Below the pieces are notes generated by a model. It ran no database searches. It worked only from the letters and a program-made list of their open reading frames with translations, and was not told where the DNA came from. A stretch of DNA of 64,000 bases from contig BMZV01000002.1 in assembly GCA_014652975.1 (NCBI GenBank), forward strand, positions 124,001 to 188,000. The letters run 5' to 3'. The stretch comes from Kocuria marina (lineage in GTDB: Bacteria > Actinomycetota > Actinomycetes > Actinomycetales > Micrococcaceae). The position numbers and the translations under genes were made by a program. Positions 15,695-23,677 of this stretch are shown here, piece by piece; positions within the stretch are counted from its first letter, which is position 1, and every line of letters begins with the position of its first letter.

Positions 15695-16702
15695 TCAGCC
15701 CAGGCGGGCCAACAGGGAGGAGGCTTCCTGGCTCGCGGAACCCGAGTCGTCGATGTGGGACAGGTGCTCGGGGATCTCGCGGCCCATCTTTTTCATGGCG
15801 CGTGCCCACAGCTTGCCGGCGCGGTAGCTGGAACGCACCATGGGCCCAGCCATCACGCCCAGGAAGCCGATCTCCTCGGCCTGCTTGGACAGCTCCACGA
15901 AGGTTTCCGGCTTCACCCAGCGGTCGATCGGGTGGAACGTGGGGCCGGGGCGCAGGTACTGGGTGAGGGTGATGATGTCGCAGCCGGCGTCGTGCAGGTC
16001 GCACAGCGCCTCGTAGACCTCGTCGTCGGTCTCGCCCATGCCGAGGATCAGGTTGGACTTCACGATCATCCCGTTCTCCTTGCCCTGGGTCAGGACGTCC
16101 AGGGACCGTTCGTACGCGAACGCGGGACGAATCTGGCGGAAGATGCGGGGGACGGTCTCCAGGTTGTGCGCGAAGACCTCGGGCTGGGCGTCGATGACCT
16201 GCTGCAGGGCGTCCGGCTGACCCTTGAAGTCGGGGATCAGGATCTCCACACCCGTGCTCGGGTTCAGGGCGTGGATCGCGCGAATGGTCTCGGCGTTGAG
16301 CCATGCGCCGCCGTCCGCGAGGTCGTCACGGGCCACCGAGGTCACGGTCGCGTAGCGCAGTCCCAGGTCACGCACGGACTCGGCGACCTTGCGAGGCTCG
16401 GCGACGTCCACCATGCCCGGCTTGCCCGTGGCGATGTCGCAGAAGTCGCAGCGGCGCGTGCACGTGTCCCCGCCGATCAGGAACGTGGCCTCACGGTCCT
16501 CCCAGCACTCGTAGATGTTGGGACACCCTGCTTCCTCGCACACCGTGTGCAGCCCGCGACCCCGGGCCATGGACTTCAGTTCCGTGAACTGGGGTCCCAT
16601 CTTGGCGGTGTTCTTCAACCACGAGGGCTTCTTCTCGATGGGCACCTCGGCGTTGCGTGCCTCGACGCGCAGCAGTTTGCGGCCTTCGGGGGCGATGGTC
16701 AT
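15695..16702 (-). CDS. lipA: Lipoyl synthase
   Basis: This 335-residue radical SAM enzyme inserts two sulfur atoms into octanoyl groups on lipoyl domains. The radical SAM cluster motif is Cys81-x3-Cys85-x2-Cys88 (CTRRCDFC). The sulfur-donating auxiliary cluster is bound by Cys55, Cys60 and Cys66 ([12 protein letters not shown]). The C-terminal RSSYRAG supplies the Ser ligand. The ATG has GAGGAG upstream and is preferred over codons further upstream. It is downstream of lipB on the same strand, so LipB (octanoyl transfer) and LipA (sulfur insertion) act in sequence. A likely target in this window is SucB, with its two lipoyl domains. Confidence 0.98.
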   Translation of the reverse strand: MTIAPEGRKLLRVEARNAEVPIEKKPSWLKNTAKMGPQFTELKSMARGRGLHTVCEEAGCPNIYECWEDREATFLIGGDTCTRRCDFCDIATGKPGMVDVAEPRKVAESVRDLGLRYATVTSVARDDLADGGAWLNAETIRAIHALNPSTGVEILIPDFKGQPDALQQVIDAQPEVFAHNLETVPRIFRQIRPAFAYERSLDVLTQGKENGMIVKSNLILGMGETDDEVYEALCDLHDAGCDIITLTQYLRPGPTFHPIDRWVKPETFVELSKQAEEIGFLGVMAGPMVRSSYRAGKLWARAMKKMGREIPEHLSHIDDSGSASQEASSLLARLG

Positions 16703-16817
16703 GAGTACTCCTCGCTGGTGGCGCTGGCGGGGCCCGGTCCACGCGGATGAGCGGGTCGGGCCGTTCTCAGGGGTCTGTTCTCGACGATCCGCGATTCGTG
16801 CGGTGGCTGTGGCCCGG

Positions 16818-17555
16818 TCAGGACACCGCGGTGGGTGTGGCGTCCCTCGCTCGGGAGTCACCCGTGTGCGGCAGTCGCACGGGCGGTGCCGGGACATCGG
16901 GTTCGAAGGCGACGCACAGGTCCGCCTCACGGGCCGCGAGTTCCTGCTCCATACGCTGCACAACGTCCGCCGGGTCGATCCGATTCCCGGTCTCCTGGCT
17001 GATCGAGGTCACGCCAGCGTCCGTGATCCCGCACGGGATGATCTTGCCGAACGGGCGCAGGTCGTTCGAGCAGTTCAAGGCGAAACCATGCATCGTCGCA
17101 CGCTTGGAGACCTGCACGCCGATCGCCGAGATCTTGCGATCGGGGCCCCGCTCGTCCGCGAGCACCCACGCGCCGGACCGGCCCTCCACGGTGGTCGCGG
17201 GCACGCCGAAGTCACGGACCACGGCGATGATGACCTCTTCCAGGACACGCACGAAGCGCACCACGTCCAAGGGGATCGGCAAGCGCACGATGGGATACCC
17301 CACGAGCATCCCGGGGCCGTGGTAGGTCAGTTTCCCGCCCCGGCCGATCGGGACCACGTCCGTGCCGTCCCACGGGTACTCGTGCTTCTCAGTGCGGCGC
17401 CCGGCGGTGTAGACGGGTTCGTGTTCCACCATCAGCACCGTGTTGCCGCGGGTTCCGGCCACGACCTCGCCGTGGACCTCCCGCTGCAGGTCCAAGCACT
17501 CGCGGTAGTTCACGAAGTCCGGTGCCAGACCGATGCGTTCGAAGTGCAGAGCCAT
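16818..17555 (-). CDS. lipB: Lipoyl(octanoyl) transferase
   Basis: This 245-residue enzyme moves octanoate from acyl carrier protein to lipoyl domains. The catalytic pair is Lys141 (RKISAIG) and Cys175 ([10 protein letters not shown]). The substrate loop [12 protein letters not shown] (72-83) has Met where relatives usually have Gln. A C-terminal tail of about 20 residues after the conserved fold is Pro/Arg/Ala-rich. The ATG is preceded by TAGGCT plus six bases, with no Shine-Dalgarno, so the transcript is probably leaderless. It is divergent from the pseudokinase gene across 74 bases that include a perfect DnaA-box sequence. Confidence 0.97.
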   Translation of the reverse strand: MALHFERIGLAPDFVNYRECLDLQREVHGEVVAGTRGNTVLMVEHEPVYTAGRRTEKHEYPWDGTDVVPIGRGGKLTYHGPGMLVGYPIVRLPIPLDVVRFVRVLEEVIIAVVRDFGVPATTVEGRSGAWVLADERGPDRKISAIGVQVSKRATMHGFALNCSNDLRPFGKIIPCGITDAGVTSISQETGNRIDPADVVQRMEQELAAREADLCVAFEPDVPAPPVRLPHTGDSRARDATPTAVS

Positions 17556-17561
17556 TCCGCC

Positions 17562-17567
17562 AGCCTA
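17562..17567 (-). promoter_or_regulatory. Leaderless-type -10 hexamer for lipB
   Basis: TAGGCT on the minus strand is followed by six bases (GGCGGA) and the lipB ATG. Confidence 0.5.
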
Positions 17568-17582
17568 TCCCTTCCGCCCGTC

Positions 17583-17591
17583 TGTGGATAA
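17583..17591 (-). promoter_or_regulatory. Perfect DnaA-box sequence in the lipB/pseudokinase intergenic region
   Basis: The minus strand reads TTATCCACA, the strict DnaA box. Such an AT-biased nonamer is unexpected by chance in DNA this GC-rich. It lies between two divergent leaderless-type promoters, where a bound protein could affect both. A single box is not an origin, and DnaA binding is not shown. Confidence 0.35.
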
Positions 17592-17629
17592 CGCGAGCGG
17601 GCCGCCGTGTTTCCCGGCACAGTGGGGTC

Positions 17630-19588
17630 ATGAACGCAGAGCAGGAACCGGAGCAGCTCGAGGCACCGTCCAGGACCCGTGACGCGTCCGCGCCGTCGCG
17701 TGGGCACAGCGCGCGGGACCGCGTGCGGGCCGTGCGCGCGGGTGAGCGGCGTCGTCACGGTCTCGAGGGACACGACGACGCCGCGGCGTCCCCGGGTGCG
17801 GCCCCCTCCGCTAGTGCGGTATCCGCCGGCCATTCGGTACCCGCCCACCGTGTGCAGCCCGCCGACCGTGCGGAGTCGCCCGAGTCGATGAGCGATCCGG
17901 CCGCCGAGACGGTCGAGCGCGACGGTCTCGAACTCGTGGAGAAGCTCGGGGAGGGCGGTGGGTCCCGCACGTGGCTGGCCCGGGAACGCACGACCCATGA
18001 GAAGTACACCGTCACGTTCGTCGTGACCGAGGACCGCGAACACCGGCGGGCCGGCGAGGAGCAGATCGCCGCCCTCGTCGAGGCATGGGCGGAGTCACCG
18101 CATCCCGAGCTCGTGAGCGTGCGCGCGACCCTCGGCGGGGACGGCGCATCCCGGGCGCTCGTGGCGGACCACGTCCGCGGCCAGACCCTTGAGGACACCG
18201 TGCGCGACCGGGGACGGCTGCGGCCTGAGGACACCGCGCCGGTTCTCACGGCGGTCGCTCGTGCGCTTTCGCACCTGCACGAGCGCAGCTGGGTGCACGG
18301 GGACCTCGCGGCGCATCACGTCCTCCTCACGCCGGACGGGCGCGCGCTCGTGGACGGCTACGGCGTTCCCGCGGGCAGCTCTGTGGGGCCCGTGCCATGG
18401 GGTGTCGCGGATCGGCCCGCGCACCCCGGGGTGGCGCTCGGCCCCGCGGAGGATGCATACACCGCGGTGCAGGACGTGCATGCCCTGGGCGTGCTGGGGT
18501 GGCTCGCGCTCACGGGCCGCCACCCCGGCCCCGAGTCGCACCGGGTGCCGTTGACGCTCATGTGTCCCGCCGCGCCGCGTCACCTCGTGCTGATGCTCGA
18601 AGCCGCCCTGGCTGACGACCCCGCCGCGCGCCCCTCCGCGCAGGAACTCGCCGCAGGTTTCTCGGCCTCCGCACCGCGGAGCAAACCGGTCGGCCGGCCA
18701 CCCGAACGCATGACCCCGGAGGTCATCCGCGCGGACGGCACCGTGGTGCGGCCCCGCCGCCTCATGCCCCTGCGCCCCGTTCCCCGTCGGCTCGTTCCCC
18801 CGCGTCGGATTCGGATGAGTCCGGGCGGCGTCGCCGTGGCCGGGGTGGACACGTCCGTGCGGCGCAGGGCGTGGCTCGCGGCCGCCGGAGTCCTGGGTGC
18901 AGCGGCCCTGGCGTGGGGATTCCTCGCGTGGGAAGGTGGCGGGCCCGTCGCCAGGCCCGCCGAATCCGGTGCGACGTCGGCAGCCGGGGTGGGGACGGCG
19001 TCGTCGCCCCCGGATGCGACCGCCGGGACACCCTCCGGAACGAGCTCGCAGTCCCCTGGGGCGACCCCCGTGCCGGACGCTGCGGGGGCGTCCAGGGAAG
19101 CCACCGAGCGATCGGCCACCGCGCCAGGAGAGACCATGCAGGACAAGGATGGTGAGGCGCGAAGGGCCGTTGAAGGCCTCGTGTCCGCCCGCGCGGCGGC
19201 GCTCGCGGCCGGGGACGAGACGGCCGTCGCGGAAGTGTACGTCGCGGATTCGGGACTCGCTGCGCGGGATCGGGACCTGATCCGGCGCGCGAAGGCCCAG
19301 GACACCTCGGGATCGGGATTAACGGCCTTGTCCGGTGTGAGCATGGACGTCGTCCGGTTGACCGAACAGCGGCCCCGCGCCGGGTCGGGTCTCACGCCCG
19401 CCGAGGCGGCCCGCACTCGCACCTACGACGCCGAGGTCCGGACGCGGGGCTGGCACGGCGAGTTACCCACGGGCTCCCACGTGACCCGACAGGGGGGCGA
19501 GGCCCTGCAGACCCTGCGGATCTCGGTGACCCACACCCCGCGGGGGTGGCGGCTCGCCGACGTCACACCGGTCGAGGCCGCTCCGTGA
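17630..19588 (+). CDS. Membrane-anchored protein kinase-like protein (pseudokinase)
   Basis: This 652-residue protein has three parts. Residues 1-95 are a disordered Arg/Ala/Ser-rich segment. Residues 100-345 form a Ser/Thr kinase-like domain, and about 414-434 is one membrane helix followed by a Ser/Thr/Pro-rich linker and an external C-terminal domain of about 120 residues. The Gly loop survives (LGEGGGS, 106-112). The ATP-binding Lys position reads YTVTFV without Lys, the HRD motif reads HGD (223-225), and DFG reads DGYG (242-245). Catalysis is therefore doubtful and a scaffold or sensor role is likely. The ATG follows CACAGT and six bases, a leaderless arrangement. It is divergent from lipB. 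Confidence 0.8.
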   Translation: MNAEQEPEQLEAPSRTRDASAPSRGHSARDRVRAVRAGERRRHGLEGHDDAAASPGAAPSASAVSAGHSVPAHRVQPADRAESPESMSDPAAETVERDGLELVEKLGEGGGSRTWLARERTTHEKYTVTFVVTEDREHRRAGEEQIAALVEAWAESPHPELVSVRATLGGDGASRALVADHVRGQTLEDTVRDRGRLRPEDTAPVLTAVARALSHLHERSWVHGDLAAHHVLLTPDGRALVDGYGVPAGSSVGPVPWGVADRPAHPGVALGPAEDAYTAVQDVHALGVLGWLALTGRHPGPESHRVPLTLMCPAAPRHLVLMLEAALADDPAARPSAQELAAGFSASAPRSKPVGRPPERMTPEVIRADGTVVRPRRLMPLRPVPRRLVPPRRIRMSPGGVAVAGVDTSVRRRAWLAAAGVLGAAALAWGFLAWEGGGPVARPAESGATSAAGVGTASSPPDATAGTPSGTSSQSPGATPVPDAAGASREATERSATAPGETMQDKDGEARRAVEGLVSARAAALAAGDETAVAEVYVADSGLAARDRDLIRRAKAQDTSGSGLTALSGVSMDVVRLTEQRPRAGSGLTPAEAARTRTYDAEVRTRGWHGELPTGSHVTRQGGEALQTLRISVTHTPRGWRLADVTPVEAAP

Positions 19589-19622
19589 GAGTCAGCCCAT
19601 GACGGCCCCCGCGCAACGCGAA

Positions 19623-19667
19623 GCCCCTGTGCCGTCGCGATCCCAAGGGAACGCGCGGCACCGGGGC
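19623..19667. terminator. Stem-loop between the pseudokinase and the four-helix membrane protein gene
   Basis: Arms 19623-19634 (GCCCCTGTGCCG) and 19656-19667 (CGGCACCGGGGC) pair over 12 bp with one mismatch. It lies between convergent genes and can serve both. Confidence 0.55.
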
Positions 19668-19706
19668 GTGCGGTGGGAACGGGGGACGTTCAGGGAAGCG
19701 GGTGGC

Positions 19707-20057
19707 TCACCAGAACACGGCGACGGCGGCATTGATCACGGCCAGACCGCCGACCGCGTGGGCCAGCCCGGTGGACACGGGCTCACCGCGCTTGGTCTTG
19801 CGCATCCCGATGAACGCCGCGACGGCCACGACGAGCAGGATGATCAGCTTGACGCCGATCTTCATGTGGTTGACCGCGAAACCGTCCTGCATCTCGCGGA
19901 AGACCACCATGACCAAACCGGTCAGCAGCATCACGATCGCGGCCCAGAACTGACCGGACGTGACGGTGGGGCGCTTCATGGTGAATAGCCACGTGCCGAT
20001 GATGACGGCTAGACCGAGGAAGTGGAGGAACAACATCAGGCTGAAGAGGAAAGACAT
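19707..20057 (-). CDS. Small integral membrane protein with four predicted helices
   Basis: This 116-residue protein has four hydrophobic segments, at about 5-25, 33-52, 66-84 and 95-115. His12 in the first helix (LMLFLHFLG) and His99 in the last (GLAHAVGGLAV) could be functional, but no cofactor motif is clear. Small four-helix membrane proteins of this kind occur across actinobacteria without an assigned role, and I do not recognise a named family with confidence. The ATG follows TAGGCT and six bases, so it is likely leaderless. It is alone on its strand, between the pseudokinase and the sucB terminator. Confidence 0.78.
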   Translation of the reverse strand: MSFLFSLMLFLHFLGLAVIIGTWLFTMKRPTVTSGQFWAAIVMLLTGLVMVVFREMQDGFAVNHMKIGVKLIILLVVAVAAFIGMRKTKRGEPVSTGLAHAVGGLAVINAAVAVFW

Positions 20058-20063
20058 GATTCG

Positions 20064-20069
20064 AGCCTA
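20064..20069 (-). promoter_or_regulatory. Leaderless-type -10 hexamer for the four-helix membrane protein
   Basis: TAGGCT on the minus strand, then six bases and the ATG at 20057. The same hexamer and spacing occur at lipB. Confidence 0.45.
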
Positions 20070-20090
20070 TCGGAGCCCCGTCACACGAAA

Positions 20091-20133
20091 CCGCCGGGAT
20101 GCGTCCTGAGTGATCCAGAACACATCCCGGCGG
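20091..20133 (-). terminator. Stem-loop downstream of sucB
   Basis: CCGCCGGGATG (20091-20101) pairs perfectly with CATCCCGGCGG (20123-20133) across a 21-base loop. It follows the sucB stop at 20182 on the minus strand. Confidence 0.65.
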
Positions 20134-20181
20134 CCGGGATATCAACCGAACGGTTGACCGCGGTGGGTCACGGGGCAACCC

Positions 20182-22020
20182 TTACAGGCCGACCTCCGAC
20201 TCGAACTGACCCGCTTCCAGGCGCTTCTTGAGCGTGCCCAGGAACCGGCCGGCGTCCGCGCCGTCCACGAGACGGTGGTCGTAGGTCAGGGACAAGTAGC
20301 ACATGTGGCGGATGGCGATGGTGTCGTTGCCGTCCGCGTCCGTGAGCACCATGGGGCGCTTGACGATCGTGCCCGTGCCCAAGATGGCGACCTGCGGCTG
20401 GTTGATGATGGGCGTGTCGAACAGGGCACCGAAGGAACCGATGTTCGTGATGGTGAAGGTCCCACCGGTCAGCTGATCCGGGGAGATGGAACCGTCCTTG
20501 GCGGCGGCACCCACTTCCGCGATCTGCTTGGCCAGACCACCCAGGTTCAGGTCACCGGCGTTCTTGACGACCGGCACAAGCAACCCGCGGGGGGTGTCCA
20601 CCGCGATCGCGATGTCCTCGGAGGCGTTGTAGACGATCTCCTTGGACTCTTCCTTGAACGTAGCGTTGAGCACGGGGTGCGCCTGCAATGCTTCGGCCAC
20701 GGCCTTGGCGAAGAACGGCATGAACGTGAGCTTGGCGCCCTCGCGCTTCTGGAACTGGTCCTTGGCCTTCTGACGCAGCTGGGCCACGCGGGTCATGTCC
20801 ACCTCGGTCACCTGCGTGAGCTGGGCGGAGACGTCCAGGGACTCGCGCATGCGCTTGGCGATGGTCATCCGGATGCGGGGGGCCTTCTCTGTGGTGCCGC
20901 GCTTGGCGTCCGGCGCGGGGGCGGAGGCCGGCTGGGCCTCGGAGCCCTGGCGGGACACGGCCGGTGCCATGTTGGCGCCGGTGTCCTGGACCTGGGGAGC
21001 CTCGGACTGCTTGGCGGCCTCCTCCGCGGCGGCGAGCACGTCCTGCTTGCGGATGCGCCCACCCACACCCGTGCCGGTGATCGTGGACAGGTCCACGTCC
21101 TTCTCACGGGCCAGCTTGCGCACTAGCGGGGTCACGTAGCCGGGGACGTCCTTGGTGCCGGAGTCCGAGGACTTGGCACCGGAATCGGAGGACGCACCGG
21201 ACTCGGACTGCTTGGCGGGAGTGGGCTTCTCCTCGGAGCCGGAGCTCTTCTGGGGAGCCTTGGCCTCGGCGGCCTGTTCGGTGTTCTCACCGGAATCGGC
21301 TTCGGTCGCGGCGTCCTCGATCTGCTCGGCCCTGGTCTCACCCGACTCGTCGGAGGAACCGTTATCGGAGTCGGAGTCACCGGAGCCGGCGGCGGACTCG
21401 TCGCCCACGATCGCCAGGACCTGGCCGACCTCGGCGTCCTCGTCCTCCTGGACCTTGATCTCCAGCAGGGTCCCGGCCACGGGGGAGGGGACCTCGGTGT
21501 CGACCTTGTCGGTGGAAACCTCCAGCAGGGGCTCGTCGACCTCGATCTGCTCGCCGACCTCCTTGAGCCAGCGGGTCACGGTGCCCTCGGTCACGGACTC
21601 ACCCAGCGCGGGCAGGGTGACCTCCACGGAGTTGCCCGAGGACTGCTTGGTGTCGGCCTTGGGGGCCTGCTCGGTCTCGGTCTCCGCGGCCTGTTCGGTG
21701 TTCTCACCGGAATCGGCTTCGGTCGCGGCGTCCTCGACCTCCTCGGCGGAAGCGTCCGAGGAGTCATCGGAACCCGAACCGGAGCCGTCACCGATGACGA
21801 CCAGCGGGGCACCGACCTCCACGTCCTCGTCCTCGTCGACCAGGATCTTCTCGACGACGCCGGCCACGGGGGAGGGGACCTCGGTGTCGACCTTGTCGGT
21901 GGAGACCTCGAGTAAGGGCTCGTCCACGGCCACCTCGTCGCCCACCTGCTTCAACCAGCGGGTCACGGTTCCTTCGGTGACAGACTCGCCCAGCGCGGGC
22001 AGGTTAACGGTTTCAGACAT
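20182..22020 (-). CDS. sucB: 2-oxoglutarate dehydrogenase E2 (dihydrolipoamide succinyltransferase)
   Basis: This 612-residue E2 subunit transfers acyl groups from lipoyl arms to CoA in a 2-oxoacid dehydrogenase complex. Two lipoyl domains (about 2-76 and 133-207) each carry the lipoylated Lys in EVSTDKVDTEV. They are separated by acidic Ser/Glu/Ala linkers containing the same EDAATEADSGENTEQAAE segment twice. A subunit-binding domain lies at about 292-330 (TPLVRKLAREKDVDLS), and the catalytic domain has His582 and Asp586 in DHRLVDG. Two lipoyl domains are common in actinobacterial E2 proteins, which may serve both pyruvate and 2-oxoglutarate complexes. lpd is immediately upstream. The repeated linkers are near-identical in DNA and prone to copy-number change. 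Confidence 0.95.
   Translation of the reverse strand: MSETVNLPALGESVTEGTVTRWLKQVGDEVAVDEPLLEVSTDKVDTEVPSPVAGVVEKILVDEDEDVEVGAPLVVIGDGSGSGSDDSSDASAEEVEDAATEADSGENTEQAAETETEQAPKADTKQSSGNSVEVTLPALGESVTEGTVTRWLKEVGEQIEVDEPLLEVSTDKVDTEVPSPVAGTLLEIKVQEDEDAEVGQVLAIVGDESAAGSGDSDSDNGSSDESGETRAEQIEDAATEADSGENTEQAAEAKAPQKSSGSEEKPTPAKQSESGASSDSGAKSSDSGTKDVPGYVTPLVRKLAREKDVDLSTITGTGVGGRIRKQDVLAAAEEAAKQSEAPQVQDTGANMAPAVSRQGSEAQPASAPAPDAKRGTTEKAPRIRMTIAKRMRESLDVSAQLTQVTEVDMTRVAQLRQKAKDQFQKREGAKLTFMPFFAKAVAEALQAHPVLNATFKEESKEIVYNASEDIAIAVDTPRGLLVPVVKNAGDLNLGGLAKQIAEVGAAAKDGSISPDQLTGGTFTITNIGSFGALFDTPIINQPQVAILGTGTIVKRPMVLTDADGNDTIAIRHMCYLSLTYDHRLVDGADAGRFLGTLKKRLEAGQFESEVGL
21269..21320. repeat. 52-bp direct repeat in sucB linker, copy near the catalytic end
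   Basis: A 52-base identical block recurs at 21686-21737 in the same orientation, 417 bases away. It encodes the same acidic linker segment after each lipoyl domain. The identity extends into much of the flanking lipoyl-domain DNA, pointing to a recent tandem duplication or gene conversion. Confidence 0.85.
21686..21737. repeat. 52-bp direct repeat in sucB linker, second copy
   Basis: This is the identical partner of the block at 21269-21320. Recombination between the copies would remove or add one lipoyl domain in frame, because the 417-base spacing is a multiple of three. Confidence 0.85.
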
Positions 22021-22098
22021 TGTGTCGTCCGTCCCTCTCTAAAGATCGGAAAATGTGCAACGTGTCCCGGGTCCGTGCGGTCCCGGGGTGGTGAGGGG

Positions 22099-22130
22099 CC
22101 GGGTGCCCACCCCGTGGGGCGGGCACCCGG
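22099..22130 (-). terminator. Stem-loop downstream of lpd
   Basis: CCGGGTGCCC (22099-22108) pairs with GGGCACCCGG (22121-22130), with further pairing inside the loop. It directly follows the lpd stop at 22140 and precedes sucB, so it may attenuate read-through between the two. Confidence 0.6.
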
Positions 22131-22139
22131 TGCAGTGGA

Positions 22140-23507
22140 TCAGCCGTGCAGCGGAGTGCCGGCCAATGCCATCGCTGCCTCACCGATGGCCTCGTTCTGG
22201 GTCGGGTGGGCGTGGACGAATGCCGCCACGTCCTCGGGGTAGGCCTCCCAGTTCACCATGAGCTGGCCTTCACCGATCTGCTCACTGATGCGGGTCCCGA
22301 TCGCGTGGAACCCCACGATGGGTCCGTCCTTCTCGCGCACCAGCTTGATGATGCCGCCGGTGCCCAGGATGGAGCTCTTGCCGTTGCCAGCGAGGTTGTA
22401 CTCGAAGGTCTCCACGTTGTCCTTGCCGAACTTCTCCTCCGCCTTGGGCTGGGAGTAGCCCACGGAGGCGATCTCGGGCTCGGTGAACGTGACCTTGGGG
22501 ACGTTGATGTCCGGGACCACCACGGGGTTGAGCCCGGCGATCTCCTCGGCCACGAAGCGGCCCTGCTGGTAGCCGCGGTGGGCGAGCTGCACGCCGGGGA
22601 CGATGTCACCGATCGCGTAGATGTTGGCCACGCCCGTGTGCAGGCGCTCGTCGGGGGTCACGAAACCGCGGTCCATGGGGATGCCCTGGTCCTCGAAGCC
22701 CATGCCCTCGGTGTTGGGGCCGCGGCCCACGGCCACCAGCACGATCTCGGCCTCGAATTCCTTGCCGTCCGCGAGGGTGACCTTGGCGCCGTCGTCGTTC
22801 TGCTCGACCTTCTCGAAGAACGTGCCCAGGTTGTACTTGATGCCGCGCTTCTTGAACTCGCGCTCAGCGATCTTCACGATGGCCGGGTCCTCGTTGGCCA
22901 CGAGGTGGGGCAGACCCTCGATCACGGTCACGTCCACGCCGAAGGAGCGCCACATGGAGGCGAACTCGCAGCCGATCACGCCGCCGCCCAGCACGATCGC
23001 GGACTTGGGCACGAAGTCGATCTCGAGGGCCTCGGTGGAGGTCATCACGCGGCCGCCGATCTCGATGCCCAGGGTCTTGGAGAAGGAACCAGTGGCCAGG
23101 ATGATGTGCTCACCCGTGTAGGTGGTGCCGTCCACGTCGATGGTGTTGGGGCCGGTGAGCTTGCCGTTGCCCTGGATCACGTCCACCTTGCGCATCTTCA
23201 TGAGCCCGGTGAGACCCTTGTACTTGCCCTGCACGACCTTGTTCTTGTACTCGCGTACGGCCGCCATGTCGATGGACTCGAGGGAGGCCTTGATGCCGTA
23301 CTTCTCCGACTCCCGGGCGCCTTCGGCGAGTTCGGCCGAGTGCAGGTACGCCTTGGTGGGGATGCAACCCCAGTGCAGGCATGTACCTCCCAGCTTCTCC
23401 TTCTCGATCAGCGCCACGCTGTAACCCAGCTGCACCGCGCGCAGTGCGGCGGAGTACCCGGCGGATCCTCCGCCCAGGACCAGAATGTCGTATTGGTTGT
23501 CGGCCAC
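22140..23507 (-). CDS. lpdA: Dihydrolipoyl dehydrogenase (E3)
   Basis: This 455-residue flavoprotein reoxidises dihydrolipoyl arms of 2-oxoacid dehydrogenase complexes with NAD+. The FAD-binding motif is GGGSAG near residue 12. The redox-active disulfide lies in GGTCLHWGCIPTK, and an NAD-binding GGGVIG follows in the middle of the protein. AIGDIVPGVQLAHRGYQQG is the second FAD contact, and the C-terminal HPTQNE carries the His-Glu pair. Length is at the usual value for the family. It lies upstream of sucB on the same strand, separated by a stem-loop. With LipA and LipB nearby, the window holds synthesis, carrier and reoxidation of lipoate. Confidence 0.97.
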   Translation of the reverse strand: MADNQYDILVLGGGSAGYSAALRAVQLGYSVALIEKEKLGGTCLHWGCIPTKAYLHSAELAEGARESEKYGIKASLESIDMAAVREYKNKVVQGKYKGLTGLMKMRKVDVIQGNGKLTGPNTIDVDGTTYTGEHIILATGSFSKTLGIEIGGRVMTSTEALEIDFVPKSAIVLGGGVIGCEFASMWRSFGVDVTVIEGLPHLVANEDPAIVKIAEREFKKRGIKYNLGTFFEKVEQNDDGAKVTLADGKEFEAEIVLVAVGRGPNTEGMGFEDQGIPMDRGFVTPDERLHTGVANIYAIGDIVPGVQLAHRGYQQGRFVAEEIAGLNPVVVPDINVPKVTFTEPEIASVGYSQPKAEEKFGKDNVETFEYNLAGNGKSSILGTGGIIKLVREKDGPIVGFHAIGTRISEQIGEGQLMVNWEAYPEDVAAFVHAHPTQNEAIGEAAMALAGTPLHG

Positions 23508-23677
23508 GTTGGCTCCCTCGGGGTTCGAGTTCTTGGTTTCTGATGCCCGCCCGGGTCCCGATCCTGGGTGTGTGTGGGGCGGTCACGGTTGGGGTCCAGC
23601 CTAACGCCACCCCGGGGGGCTCACCAGACATTGCATCCCGGTGGACCCCCGCAGCGTGGCGCACGACCGGGGAAAAC

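Noticed and set aside
22146-23543. Long open frame on the plus strand opposite lpdA
   Set aside because: It mirrors the lpdA reading frame, its translation is His/Gly/Val-rich low complexity typical of antisense frames in GC-rich DNA, and lpdA has full motif support.
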